Source of the DNA: Verrucomicrobiota bacterium
GTDB taxonomy: Bacteria; Verrucomicrobiota; Verrucomicrobiia; Opitutales; Puniceicoccaceae
Direction of reading: 5' to 3'
DNA: 64,000 nt
Assembly (NCBI GenBank): GCA_038744685.1
Contig: JBCDMB010000006.1
Span: 86,131 to 150,130, forward strand
The notes beneath the pieces are model-generated. The model worked only from the letters and a program-made list of their open reading frames with translations. It ran no database searches and was not told the origin of the DNA. Positions 18,431-26,990 of this stretch are shown here, piece after piece. How positions within the stretch are numbered: position 1 is the first letter of the stretch; each line of letters opens with the position of its first letter. The position numbers and the translations under genes were made by a program.

Positions 18431-19672
18431 TCATGAAAAATCCTTTCGGAATCGATAGACGGACTGGATCAGTCCCTGGAGAACGCAACAGCTCAAAAGA
18501 AATGAGCCTCCGTAAGTCATGAACGGAAGCGGTAAGCCTGTGACCGGCGTTAAGCCCATGGTCATGCCAACATTGATGAAGACATGAACCAGTAGAAGGA
18601 CGCTAACCCCGACAGCGAGTAACATTCCAAAGCGGTCGCGGGACAAACCCGCAATTCGGAACCCGTTTAGAATGATTACTGCATAAAGCACAAGCGCCAC
18701 CGCGCTTCCTGTAAAACCAATTTCCTCCGCAAGAACCGCGAAGATAAAATCATTGTGGGCTACCGCCGGCGGCAGGTAGCCGAGAAGGGCCTGGGTTCCT
18801 TCTCCCAATCCCTTGCCAAAAACACCTCCTGAACCAATTGAAATCTTCGATTGCTTCACATTCCAGCTGTCTCCGATGCCACGCGGATCCACCAGATCCG
18901 GGACAACGAAAGACAAAATTCGGTCTCTCTGGTAGTCGTGTAGCGGCAAAAGGGAAAGATCTTCATAGTCGGGCCGCTCGGCAACGGCCGCCACATCCGG
19001 GTCGGCCCCGTAGGTGTGTTGGTAATACCGATAAGAGTCGAAGGCTACTATCGCGAGAAGGAGGGCAAAGATTCCAAAAGAAACGTAAAAGAAACGATCC
19101 GACAGGTTGGACACGTAAAGAAGCCCGAAAACCAAAGGAGGAAAAACGAGAGTCGAGCCAAGATCCGGCTGGAGAAAAATCAAGCCCATGGGAATCGCGG
19201 CGACTGCGGCGACCTTGAGAAGAACATTCAGCGAATCCTTGAAACCACCAACCCGTGATCGCGCCAACACGCTGGCGATCATGACAATTACTGCGATTTT
19301 CGCCAGCTCAGAGGGCTGCAAATTCAAGAGACCCAAGTCGATCCAACGTCGGGAACCATAGATCTCTACCCCCAAAGGAGTCTCTACAAGCAAGAGGAGT
19401 ACAATGCTACCGGCGTAAATCCAATGGGCTTTCTCCAGAAGGATCTTGTAATTCACGAGTGAAACGAAAGCATACACGCCAATACCAAGAATGATCCAAA
19501 CGATCTGCATTCTCCAAAGCGCACCGCCGGTATACGCTTGGGCCGAATGGATAAAACACACACCGGCGATCGCAAGGAGCAGCATGGCGGCGGGTGTCCA
19601 CCAGTCGAAACGCCGATCAGACGGGGCACCCTCCCACTCTGAATGGCGGGTTGTTGTACTTTCGCTTACCAC
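18431..19672 (-). CDS. rodA: Rod shape-determining protein RodA (SEDS glycosyltransferase)
   Basis: 413 residues with about ten membrane helices. Family motifs visible: GSRRWIDLGLLNLQPSELAK, FVVPDLVDPRGIGDSWNVKQ, FGKGLGEGTQ and a late LPFMTYGGSFLLSCCVLQGL. RodA polymerises peptidoglycan glycan strands during elongation with a class B penicillin-binding protein. The W/FMTYGGSxLL ending and short periplasmic loop favour RodA over FtsW. The mre genes and the PBP2 partner are not in this window but would be expected upstream on this strand. Confidence 0.95.
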   Translation of the reverse strand: MVSESTTTRHSEWEGAPSDRRFDWWTPAAMLLLAIAGVCFIHSAQAYTGGALWRMQIVWIILGIGVYAFVSLVNYKILLEKAHWIYAGSIVLLLLVETPLGVEIYGSRRWIDLGLLNLQPSELAKIAVIVMIASVLARSRVGGFKDSLNVLLKVAAVAAIPMGLIFLQPDLGSTLVFPPLVFGLLYVSNLSDRFFYVSFGIFALLLAIVAFDSYRYYQHTYGADPDVAAVAERPDYEDLSLLPLHDYQRDRILSFVVPDLVDPRGIGDSWNVKQSKISIGSGGVFGKGLGEGTQALLGYLPPAVAHNDFIFAVLAEEIGFTGSAVALVLYAVIILNGFRIAGLSRDRFGMLLAVGVSVLLLVHVFINVGMTMGLTPVTGLPLPFMTYGGSFLLSCCVLQGLIQSVYRFRKDFS

Positions 19673-19712
19673 AAAAACAATAAAGCACTAAAGTAGTACA
19701 GGAAAAAGACGG

Positions 19713-20600
19713 ATGAACAAGGAAGAAGAATTCGCGAACCCGGAAACCCCAAGCCCCAAACCGGAAAAAGCATACAACAATCACAGTTTTATCGCCAGCA
19801 GGTTTGCTCGGCCGATTCGAGTGCTTTGCGAGTTAACCGAGCCGGGTTATCGCCTCAGCAACGAAAATGTTCACAACTCGATCGTCTTTTTTGGATCCGC
19901 CCGGAATCCAGCTCCTGAACGAGCTGAGGAACTTCTGGAAGAGATGGAAGCAACCCATGGCGGTCCTTCATTGTCCAAGGAGGCGATGGATCAGCTGACT
20001 GCCCGCAAGAAACAGATTGAACGAGCAGCAAAATACTATCACTTGGCAAGGGAATTATCTGAACGCCTCACCCGCTGGTCTCTCGAGCAAAAAGATCCTC
20101 ATCGTCAGTTTCACATTTGCTCCGGCGGCGGCCCAGGAATTATGGAAGCAGCCAACCGGGGAGCGCGGGAGGCCGGAGGCAAATCCATCGCTTTGGGGAT
20201 TAGTCTTCCGTTCGAGCAAAAACTGAATCCCTACTGCGATGAAGAACTTAGTTTTGATTTCCATTACTTCTTCCTCCGAAAGTACTGGTTCCTCTACCAC
20301 GCAAAGGCCCTTGTCGTATTTCCCGGCGGATTCGGCACTTTCGACGAGCTTTTCGAAATGCTCACTCTTGTCCAGACAAGGAAGACCTCCAAGCGAATCG
20401 AAATCCTCCTCATCGGAAGAGAGTTTTGGGAGAACACCATGAATTTTTCCAGTCTCGTTGAGTGGGGTACCATTTTACCTGAAGACATTAGTCTTTTCCG
20501 AATCCTCGACTCGCTGGACGAAGCCTTCGAAATCCTCATCCACCCCTTTGAGAGTGGCCGGTTCGCCCCCTCAGATGATGCCGGACTCGTCGAAGATTGA
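19713..20600 (+). CDS. LOG family protein (TIGR00730-like)
   Basis: 295 residues. The Rossmann-type core carries both LOG signatures: SGGGPGIMEAANRGA and VVFPGGFGTFDELFEMLTLVQTRK. The classic motif PGGxGTxxE is here PGGFGTFDE. The family includes phosphoribohydrolases that release cytokinin-type bases or degrade nucleotides; here the physiological substrate is unknown. An N-terminal extension of about 55 residues makes it longer than plant LOG proteins. It is divergent from rodA (40-bp gap) and monocistronic. Confidence 0.9.
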   Translation: MNKEEEFANPETPSPKPEKAYNNHSFIASRFARPIRVLCELTEPGYRLSNENVHNSIVFFGSARNPAPERAEELLEEMEATHGGPSLSKEAMDQLTARKKQIERAAKYYHLARELSERLTRWSLEQKDPHRQFHICSGGGPGIMEAANRGAREAGGKSIALGISLPFEQKLNPYCDEELSFDFHYFFLRKYWFLYHAKALVVFPGGFGTFDELFEMLTLVQTRKTSKRIEILLIGREFWENTMNFSSLVEWGTILPEDISLFRILDSLDEAFEILIHPFESGRFAPSDDAGLVED

Positions 20601-20711
20601 GACCCAATCGCTTCTGAGACTTTTTTGCGACTGACTATCATTCACAAGTGCTGAATCGTCGTCTGCAGCACTTGCGGAAAACTTCGAACAGGCCCACTGT
20701 GTATCCTGATT

Positions 20712-20742
20712 TATAATACAAGACACAGTCACACCCAAGGAG
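20712..20742 (+). promoter_or_regulatory. -10 box and Shine-Dalgarno of the small cysteine protein
   Basis: A perfect TATAAT lies at 20712-20717 and AAGGAG at 20737-20742, 5 bp before the ATG at 20748. The implied 5' leader is about 25 nt. No good -35 is visible at the right distance. A full Shine-Dalgarno is rare in this window and suggests strong translation. Confidence 0.65.
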
Positions 20743-20747
20743 TAATC

Positions 20748-20942
20748 ATGAGCACAACCAAAACCGAGACCAAGACCTGTGCGGCTTGCAAGTACTGGAA
20801 TGCCAAGAAGGAAAACGAAGGCGAATGCCGCGTTCGCGCTCCCCAGACGATGGTATTTCGTGTTGACGAGGAAACCCAGTTTGAAACCAGGTTCCCAGTC
20901 ACCCGTTCCGAAGACTGGTGCGGAGAATTCCAAGAGCGGTAA
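20748..20942 (+). CDS. Small four-cysteine protein
   Basis: 64 residues with Cys at CAACKYW, GECRVRAPQ and DWCGEF, i.e. C-x2-C, one mid Cys and one near the end. This could bind zinc or an iron-sulfur cluster. The pattern (Ck.Wn....geCr..aPq ... tr.dwCGeF) is seen in short uncharacterised bacterial proteins. It has its own promoter, a strong ribosome site and a terminator, so it is a discrete, probably well-expressed gene. Function unknown. Confidence 0.8.
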   Translation: MSTTKTETKTCAACKYWNAKKENEGECRVRAPQTMVFRVDEETQFETRFPVTRSEDWCGEFQER

Positions 20943-20972
20943 AGCACGGTCTTTTCAACGCCGTTGGCGTAA

Positions 20973-21005
20973 ACACCCCTTCCGACGTGGGAGGGGTGTT
21001 TTTTT
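20973..21005 (+). terminator. Rho-independent terminator
   Basis: AACACCCCT (20973-20981) and AGGGGTGTT (20993-21001) form a perfect 9-bp stem with an 11-nt loop, and the T run continues to 21005. It closes the small cysteine-protein transcript. Confidence 0.93.
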
Positions 21006-21060
21006 GCTACCATCCTGCTTTACCATTGCGATTCGTTCTCAGATCTGAAATTCTCAGAAA

Positions 21061-21474
21061 ATGTCAATCAAGCCACTTGAGTCGTCGAACTGCCCGGCTC
21101 TACCACGGCAAATCATCACACCGCTTTGCCAACCTTTCTCCCGCCAAGCCAATCAAATACTGGATCTTTATGAAATGACTCGGGTGCCGGCACGCCACCC
21201 TGGCCATTGCCTCCGCTGTTTTTACGATCTTCTCTCCGCGGCCTCTCCGCAGAAAAAAAAGGCCTTGGCACCTCTTCGTGAGTGGATTGAAGAGAACCTC
21301 GAAATCGCGATCAGCGGATGCGGCGGGTACGACAATGGGAGCTTGCCCATTCGTCTTGAAGAGCCCGATTTGGAGAGCTTCTGCGAGTCTGCCATGGCCC
21401 GTGCGCGGGACGACTCATTGTCTTCCGCAGGAAATGTGCTCTTTGAGATTAGGTATAAGCTGGAGGCGGCGTGA
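21061..21474 (+). CDS. Hypothetical protein coupled to a Fur-like regulator
   Basis: 137 residues as drawn; a second start at 21175 (MTRVPARHPGHCLRCFYDLL) would give 99. It has Cys at HCLRCF, SGCGG and LESFCES but no known motif. Its stop codon overlaps the GTG of the next gene (GTGA), which supports expression and co-regulation with it. I do not recognise a family. Confidence 0.6.
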   Translation: MSIKPLESSNCPALPRQIITPLCQPFSRQANQILDLYEMTRVPARHPGHCLRCFYDLLSAASPQKKKALAPLREWIEENLEIAISGCGGYDNGSLPIRLEEPDLESFCESAMARARDDSLSSAGNVLFEIRYKLEAA

Positions 21475-21920
21475 CCGAAGGCGATCCGTCGCCCTCAGAG
21501 AACGAAGCCATAAGCGAAGCATGGTCCTCACACCTACGGGCTCAAGGCCAGCGTTTGACGACTCCCCGGCGTGTCGTGCTTCAAGCGTCACAGCGTGTTT
21601 CCTCTCCATTTAGCGCCGAGGACCTGCTGGATGAGGCACGCAAGATTGACGGGTTGATCTCCCTCCCCACGATTTATCGCAACCTCCCACTCCTCATAGG
21701 AGCAGGGATTCTCCGAAAAATCGTTCGGGACGATCCCACACAACTCTACGCGAACGATCCGCCAGGCTCTGTCGAGATGAAGTTAGTCTGCCGGAAGACT
21801 AAAGAAGAGAAAGTCATTCACGACGACTGCCTTCGTTTACGAATGCTCCTGCTAGCCCGCCAAAACAACTTTCGGGTCGAGAGGATCGAGGTGAGGATCG
21901 AAGGCGTCGCGGAACCGTAA
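21471..21920 (+). CDS. Fur-family transcriptional regulator, atypical
   Basis: 149 residues, GTG start in the GTGA overlap with the previous gene. The winged-helix part is clear: LRAQGQRLTTPRRVVLQAS, FSAEDLLDEAR, LPTIYRNLPLLIGAGILRKI. Fur proteins regulate metal uptake and stress genes as metal-bound dimers. Here the usual dimerisation/metal region (HhHhhC..C) is replaced by VEMKLVCRKTKEEKVIHDDC and there is no C-terminal CxxC. Metal sensing may therefore differ or be lost. Target genes are unknown. Confidence 0.85.
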   Translation: MTEGDPSPSENEAISEAWSSHLRAQGQRLTTPRRVVLQASQRVSSPFSAEDLLDEARKIDGLISLPTIYRNLPLLIGAGILRKIVRDDPTQLYANDPPGSVEMKLVCRKTKEEKVIHDDCLRLRMLLLARQNNFRVERIEVRIEGVAEP

Positions 21921-21929
21921 CTAGAACGT

Positions 21930-21990
21930 CGAGGAAGATCAGAATTACGAGTGACCATCCTCTCCATCCATGGCTATCCATGCCAAACTT
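21930..21990. repeat. Degenerate copy of the ATTAAG-type intergenic repeat
   Basis: The stretch GAAGATCAGAATTACGAGTG ... CATCCATGGCTATCCATGCC aligns with 49710-49785, where the same order of words occurs in better conserved form. It fills the 75-bp gap between the convergent Fur-like and hisG genes. Confidence 0.45.
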
Positions 21991-21995
21991 CTCTC

Positions 21996-22880
21996 TCAAT
22001 AAACCACCTTATTCAGCGGATACTCGATAATGCCCTCAGCGCCTTTGGCTTTGAGTTGAGGGATGATCTCACGGACCACCTTCTCATCCATAATCGTCTC
22101 TACGGCGACCCAATCTTCAGCCGTAAGAGGAGAAATAGTAGGCTCGCGTAGCGAAGGCAACAGATCCAGTAGGTCGTCCAACTTTTCACGCGGAACGTTC
22201 AGCTTCAGCCCGACTTTATTCTGAGCCTCCAGTGCCGAGGTGAGGAGAAGCGCAATATCCTCAATCTTCTTTCGCTTGATCGGATCCTCCCAAGCCTCCT
22301 TATTCGCGATCAACTTTGTGTTTGTGTAAAGAATTGTTTCAACAATTCGAAGCTTGTTCGCCCGAAGCGAACTACCCGTCTCGGTGAGGTCGACTATCGC
22401 ATCGACGAGATCAGGGACTTTGACCTCGGTAGCTCCCCAGGAGAATTCGATTTCGGCTGATACACCGTATTTCTCCAAGAACCGCCTCGTCATTCCCACG
22501 ACCTCAGTAGCGACACGTTTTCCCTCCAAGTCCTTTACTTCCCGGATATCGGAGTCCTCGGGAACGGCCAGGACCCATCGCGACCTCGCAGTGGAGGCCT
22601 TGCTGTAAATCAGGTCACAAACTTCCACGACCTGCGAATCGTTTTCCTCAACCCAGTCGAGACCTGTTAAACCGCAATCGAAGAATCCGTGCTCCACATA
22701 CCGACTAACCTCCTGCGCTCGAACAAAACTCGCTTCCAGCTCGGGGTCGTCAATCAACGGCCGATAGGACCGGGAGCTCACTTGAATCCGGAATCCCGCC
22801 ATCCCAAAAAGACGGATAGTCGCGTCTTGCAGACTACCCTTCGGGAGGCCTAAGTTCAGAATTGGAGGATACTCGCTCAT
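21996..22880 (-). CDS. hisG: ATP phosphoribosyltransferase, long form
   Basis: 294 residues. It catalyses the first step of histidine synthesis, joining ATP and PRPP. Diagnostic stretches are [50 protein letters not shown] and [17 protein letters not shown]. The C-terminal region to residue 294 includes the ACT-like regulatory domain, so it is the hexameric long form that needs no HisZ and is inhibited by histidine. It is monocistronic, with no other his genes in view. Confidence 0.96.
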   Translation of the reverse strand: MSEYPPILNLGLPKGSLQDATIRLFGMAGFRIQVSSRSYRPLIDDPELEASFVRAQEVSRYVEHGFFDCGLTGLDWVEENDSQVVEVCDLIYSKASTARSRWVLAVPEDSDIREVKDLEGKRVATEVVGMTRRFLEKYGVSAEIEFSWGATEVKVPDLVDAIVDLTETGSSLRANKLRIVETILYTNTKLIANKEAWEDPIKRKKIEDIALLLTSALEAQNKVGLKLNVPREKLDDLLDLLPSLREPTISPLTAEDWVAVETIMDEKVVREIIPQLKAKGAEGIIEYPLNKVVY

Positions 22881-23016
22881 TCACCCAGCATATGACTAAG
22901 CAGGCAGGTTCAAGAGAAAATGCGTATTGTTATTGTAAAAAACCAGCAGAGGAGTTACACCGCTTGCTAGGCAAGAGCCTAGTTCAGCCACCATCACAAA
23001 GGTCTCTCCTCTCTCT

Positions 23017-23748
23017 ATGGATACCACTTCCAAGCCCCTGATTCTTATTGTAGAAGACGACGAAGCCATCGCCACTGTCACTGCCGAGCACCTTTCGGAA
23101 GCCGGGATGCATGGGCAGATTTTTGACCGAGTGAATCGCGCTGAGGAGTATCTCAGCAAAAATCACGTGAATCTTGTCCTCTTGGACATCTCTTTACCCG
23201 ACGGGAGTGGTTTCGAGTTACTAGAGTATATCCAAAAAAGCCAGACCAAGGTCCCCGTAATTTTTTTAACGGGTGAGAATTCAGAGTCTGCAAAGGTTAA
23301 AGGACTGGATGTTGGTGCGGACGATTACATTACGAAACCCTTTAGTGCCGGGGAACTCATCGCGCGCATCCGCTCAGTACTGCGGCGAACCGATTCCCGC
23401 AATGACATGAACCTGACTCCTAACTTAACCGTTGCCGACGGACCGTTTGAATTTTTAGGCGCAACCGTGAATGGCGCGCGGATGGAAATCGGTTTCTCTG
23501 ACGGTTCTGTAGAGACTTTGGGTCGGAAAGAACTTGGGATTCTCGCTCATCTGGTAGGTAACCAGGGGAAAGTCATCCCTCGAAAGAGTTTGATTCATGC
23601 GGTCTGGGGTCCACACGCAAATCTGAAAAGTCGATCCCTAGACCAATATGTGGTCAAAGTTCGGGATCTCTTTAAGCGGCACAACTGTGACGACGCCGCC
23701 TTCCGCACCGTTCACGGTGTCGGCTTTATCTACGATCCGGGAGAGTAA
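23017..23748 (+). CDS. Response regulator, OmpR/PhoB type
   Basis: 243 residues. The receiver domain (residues about 7-122) has the acidic pocket VEDDE, the phosphoacceptor in NLVLLDISLPDGSG, the Thr of FLTGEN and the Lys of YITKPFSAGEL. A winged-helix DNA-binding domain follows (LGRKELGILAHLVGNQGKVI; RSLDQYVVKVRDLFKRHN; FRTVHGVGFIYD). No histidine kinase gene is adjacent, so it is an orphan here. It is divergent from hisG (136-bp gap). The following membrane frame continues in the same phase after its stop. Confidence 0.95.
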   Translation: MDTTSKPLILIVEDDEAIATVTAEHLSEAGMHGQIFDRVNRAEEYLSKNHVNLVLLDISLPDGSGFELLEYIQKSQTKVPVIFLTGENSESAKVKGLDVGADDYITKPFSAGELIARIRSVLRRTDSRNDMNLTPNLTVADGPFEFLGATVNGARMEIGFSDGSVETLGRKELGILAHLVGNQGKVIPRKSLIHAVWGPHANLKSRSLDQYVVKVRDLFKRHNCDDAAFRTVHGVGFIYDPGE

Positions 23749-23754
23749 GGTTTT

Positions 23755-24174
23755 ATTCGAAGACAAAAAATAACTGAAGGAATTAGCAAATGGCGGCTTG
23801 GCTGGAGTGTTCTATTTCGAGCTCTTGCCTTCTATCTCGTCTTAGTTGTTCTATCGTTCCTGCTCATTCCCACGAAAGCTCTTCTAGAATTTAGTGTTTC
23901 TTGGCCTTCGTGGGCTCGGTTTTTAGCGATTTCTGCCAGCTTGGCTTTTGCAGTTTATTTGCTTCCGCTAATTTTTTATTGGACTGCTCGAATAACTGGC
24001 GATCTTCAAGGGTCGGACAAAGATCACTTTGCTAGAATCGAGTTCCTCGAAAGAGAAAAGAATGAATTCGGAGAGAAAGACCCTTGGGAGAAAGAAAACA
24101 CGCCGCAGGTCGAGCAAGGCGGATCAGGTCAACCCGATTACAATCCAGAAAATCCTAAAAATCAGCTGGACTAG
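23755..24174 (+). CDS. Membrane protein frame with no standard start, downstream of the response regulator
   Basis: An open frame runs from the codon after the response-regulator stop to 24174. It encodes two likely membrane helices (about RLGWSVLFRALAFYLVLVVL and WARFLAISASLAFAVYLLPL) and a charged tail rich in Glu, Asn and Pro. No ATG, GTG or TTG occurs before 23941, which is too late to include helix 1 and would split helix 2. ATT at 23755 (after TAAGG) or 23782 are candidate starts, or it may be a readthrough product. Codon use looks coding. Function unknown. Confidence 0.5.
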   Translation: MRRQKITEGISKWRLGWSVLFRALAFYLVLVVLSFLLIPTKALLEFSVSWPSWARFLAISASLAFAVYLLPLIFYWTARITGDLQGSDKDHFARIEFLEREKNEFGEKDPWEKENTPQVEQGGSGQPDYNPENPKNQLD

Positions 24175-24206
24175 GAAACCAACCGGCGGGTTGCCTGTCC
24201 TCTCCG

Positions 24207-25751
24207 TTAACGCCGACGCTGAAGGGCGAGTCCGACTACCGAAAGACCGACGAGAAGCACTGCCGAACCGGGCTCCGGAATTACGCTAACAGGGTCTCCG
24301 AATCCCACCACCCATTCATCAATGTCATAGTCGGTGCCATTAAGGTTGAACTGAACACTGTTGACCAATGGCCCGGTTCCCAAGCGGTCAGAGAACGGAA
24401 TACTGTAGGCTCCGTTTGCTGAGGCATCGTAAATGACATCCGCCCACTGGTTGTAGTTATCCGGATCCGACTGGATCTGGTCAAAGGCCAAAAGGGGATC
24501 CAGTTTCCACCAGTCTTCGCTCGGCAAGGTATTCAAGGGACTCCCATCTACCACCATTACGTTCCCGAGAAAACCCATTAGAATCGCCGTGGTGATCTCA
24601 CCGATCGCCGTTCGCGTAAGAGTGAGGTTATCCAAGGCCACACCCTCCGGAAAACTATCCGTCAAATTGTTCGCAGGATTCTGCACAAAAGCAGCCCAGT
24701 CCGTCCAGCCTTGGCCGTAAGTGACGTCGTCTGCAAGAGCAGCCGGAACAGCCGTCTGACCGTAGATGATCTGATCCACGGCGGATTGATCCGTTCCTGA
24801 AATCGTGATGTCGGCATTCGCGTAGGTAGCACCTGAGGTCGTCACGCCCGTTGCATTGTCTTTCACTTCGGTCGTAATCTCACCCGTCAATTCGATGGTG
24901 TTGTCGGACTGGACCACCGAGGTCAGTGTAAAGGTAAAGTTGTAGTTCGTTCCCGTCGTCGAAGTGGCTCCATTCGTCTGAAACGCATTGCTGTTCTGAA
25001 TGGTATTGGTGACTCCGGAGGCGTGGACCGAGGCTAGGTAATTCGAGAAGCTCGGATAGGGAGGGTTGCTCGCATAGGTCGATGGCCCGACGTAGCGGCG
25101 AAGCGTTCCCCCGGTAGAGACCGAATTCGATGAGGATAGTGCGGCCAGTCGGTTTGCAATTTGCACAGTTGATTGGGAAAATCCCGTACTTTGCACTGGT
25201 GTAGTGCCACTCATGTAGCCCTGCGAGAAGCTACGGATACTCATCGGAGCAGTAAAGTAATTGATGTTGGTCAAATTTCCCTGATCACCTAAACCACCTG
25301 TTCGTGTGAGTTCGAAGTTCTGATAAGTGACATCAGCCCCCGGAGCCCCACTGAAAAACGAAGGAGACGCCTGCAAGTTGGAAAAGCCGGAGCCGTAACT
25401 GACGAAAACCGCCACGCTGCTCACTGAGTTCACGGTGAAACGATTCCCCGTCACCTCCGAAAGGCGGATGGAAGAACTTAAATGGTTCGTCAGGGTAGAC
25501 CCGCCCGAGTTGTACGTGCCGAAAGTGATCGGTGTGCTGGAGCCGCCCGTTGGCGTGTACGTGACGTCGAACGGAGTCGCACTTCCCCCGTTATCAAAAG
25601 TGATCCAGACATCGCTCGCGTCGAAAGCTGAAGACTGATCTTCAAAGACCAAATCGAGCTGAGCGGATAGTCTCACCGAGCCAAGGGCCAGACCCAAAAC
25701 CCCAACAAAGAGAATCTGCAGGCTTGATCTTGTAACGTAAGAGAGGGTCAT
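24207..25751 (-). CDS. PEP-CTERM sorted protein
   Basis: About 514 residues from the start at 25751 (MTLSYVTRSSLQILFVGVLG), giving a signal peptide ending near RLSAQ. The mature part is Ser/Thr/Asn/Gly-rich and beta-like. The C-terminus is the sorting signal VIPEPGSAVLLVGLSVVGLA followed by QRRR, recognised by exosortase-type enzymes. It does not contain the repeats of the 27-43 kb family and has no copy of their upstream element. Role unknown; probably surface or extracellular matrix. Confidence 0.85.
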   Translation of the reverse strand: MTLSYVTRSSLQILFVGVLGLALGSVRLSAQLDLVFEDQSSAFDASDVWITFDNGGSATPFDVTYTPTGGSSTPITFGTYNSGGSTLTNHLSSSIRLSEVTGNRFTVNSVSSVAVFVSYGSGFSNLQASPSFFSGAPGADVTYQNFELTRTGGLGDQGNLTNINYFTAPMSIRSFSQGYMSGTTPVQSTGFSQSTVQIANRLAALSSSNSVSTGGTLRRYVGPSTYASNPPYPSFSNYLASVHASGVTNTIQNSNAFQTNGATSTTGTNYNFTFTLTSVVQSDNTIELTGEITTEVKDNATGVTTSGATYANADITISGTDQSAVDQIIYGQTAVPAALADDVTYGQGWTDWAAFVQNPANNLTDSFPEGVALDNLTLTRTAIGEITTAILMGFLGNVMVVDGSPLNTLPSEDWWKLDPLLAFDQIQSDPDNYNQWADVIYDASANGAYSIPFSDRLGTGPLVNSVQFNLNGTDYDIDEWVVGFGDPVSVIPEPGSAVLLVGLSVVGLALQRRR

Positions 25752-25881
25752 CCGTGCGGAATCCCACTTCAAATCACCCAGTTGGTCAAGACTCTCCGGC
25801 GGTGACTGCGACAGGGACGGCTGCTTAAGCTGCCGATCTTACGGTTCGCAATACACTACTCATCGTTGGTAAATCGAGGAC

Positions 25882-26751
25882 TCAGCCTCCATATCGTTTC
25901 TCCACCTCCGAAGCGGTCGCTTTCATTTCCATCTCCTCGAGAAACGCGCGCAGCTCTGAAGTCTGTGGTGAAACTGCTTCGAGAGAAACACTGTGCCCTC
26001 GGTCCAACCGCGTCAGCTCCTGATTACGCAGTAGATTCTCTCTTTCCTCACTCACCTTCGTTTGAAAACGCGGCGGTTTGAGCCGACCCGAGTTTTGAAT
26101 GATTGCCTCTATGGTCCCGTAAGAGCGCAGCCAGTTCGAGGCCGTCTTCGGTCCTACCCCGGAAAGACCCGGAATGTTATCGGAAGTATCCCCGACCAAC
26201 GCGAGGTAATCCGCAATCTGGTCCGGACGAACGCCAAACTTTTCCTGCACCCCTGATTCATCGAGGGTGCGCCAGCCCAATCGCGGGTTTGCCGTGGGTG
26301 GGGGCAAAAGTTGCGTAACCGGGCCACCAATACATTGGGCCATATCCTTATCCGCACTAACGATCACCGCTTCTCCCCCGCTCTCTCCAATCAACTTTGC
26401 CGCGGAAGCAATTAGATCATCCGCTTCAACCCCACTCTGTTCGACTACCCGGATTCCCATCAGCTCAGTCACCTTCCGAATCTCAGGAATTTGTTTCCGG
26501 AGCTCGTCCGGCATCTCCGAACGGTTGGCCTTGTAGTCAGGTAACAACTCCTCCCGCTTCCGATCGCCATCAAGGTCAAAAAAGGCAATGATCCGGGCGT
26601 CGGGATACATGTCGTTCAATCGCCAAACCGTCTTTACCCAACCATGGAGAGCATTCGTGGGAAAACCATCGGATCGAGTCAGTTCTGGAACTGCATAAAA
26701 ACTGCGAAAGGTCAGGTTATATCCATCGAGAAGAAGGGTTTGAGCCATCAT
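25882..26751 (-). CDS. 5'-3' exonuclease / flap endonuclease domain protein
   Basis: The start at 26751 (MMAQTLLLDGYNLTFRSFYA) gives 289 residues; the frame extends upstream through repeat DNA but that is not coding. It matches the N-terminal nuclease domain of DNA polymerase I: LLLDGYNLTFRSF, FDLDGDRKREELLPDYKANR, VEADDLIASAAKL, VSADKDMAQ, LVGDTSDNIPGLSGVGPKTA. The acidic metal ligands and the helix-hairpin-helix are present. A standalone version would remove RNA primers or flaps. The gene is followed by the PEP-CTERM gene on the same strand after 130 bp. Confidence 0.93.
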   Translation of the reverse strand: MMAQTLLLDGYNLTFRSFYAVPELTRSDGFPTNALHGWVKTVWRLNDMYPDARIIAFFDLDGDRKREELLPDYKANRSEMPDELRKQIPEIRKVTELMGIRVVEQSGVEADDLIASAAKLIGESGGEAVIVSADKDMAQCIGGPVTQLLPPPTANPRLGWRTLDESGVQEKFGVRPDQIADYLALVGDTSDNIPGLSGVGPKTASNWLRSYGTIEAIIQNSGRLKPPRFQTKVSEERENLLRNQELTRLDRGHSVSLEAVSPQTSELRAFLEEMEMKATASEVEKRYGG

Positions 26752-26799
26752 CGAAGGATGGAGGAGAACCAAAAGAAAGCGCGAGACCGAAAAAACACT

Positions 26800-26988
26800 G
26801 GAGGGAGATCGGCCTCCCCGGCCTGAGGCTGCCGAACGGCGATGTCCGCGGACCGGCTTAACCGGGTTTCGGGTTTCAGAAGGACAAAAAGCGCGAATGT
26901 GGAACTTTAAATCGTAACTCTGGAGGGACATCGTCTCGATGTCCGGGAGCCGACTGGATGGAACAGACATCGAGGACGATGTCCCTCC
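26800..26988. repeat. REP-like elements in front of the exonuclease gene
   Basis: A divergent single copy lies at 26800-26856 (GGAGGGAGATCGGCCTC ... GATGTCCGCGG). A complete pair lies at 26922-26988: GGAGGGACATCGTCTCGATG, spacer containing GACTGGATGGAACAGAC, then ATCGAGGACGATGTCCCTCC. Each arm is self-complementary (GGACATCG ... CGATGTCC). The pair ends two bases before the stop of the PEP-CTERM gene at 26991, so it could end that transcript. Confidence 0.85.
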
Positions 26989-26990
26989 AA

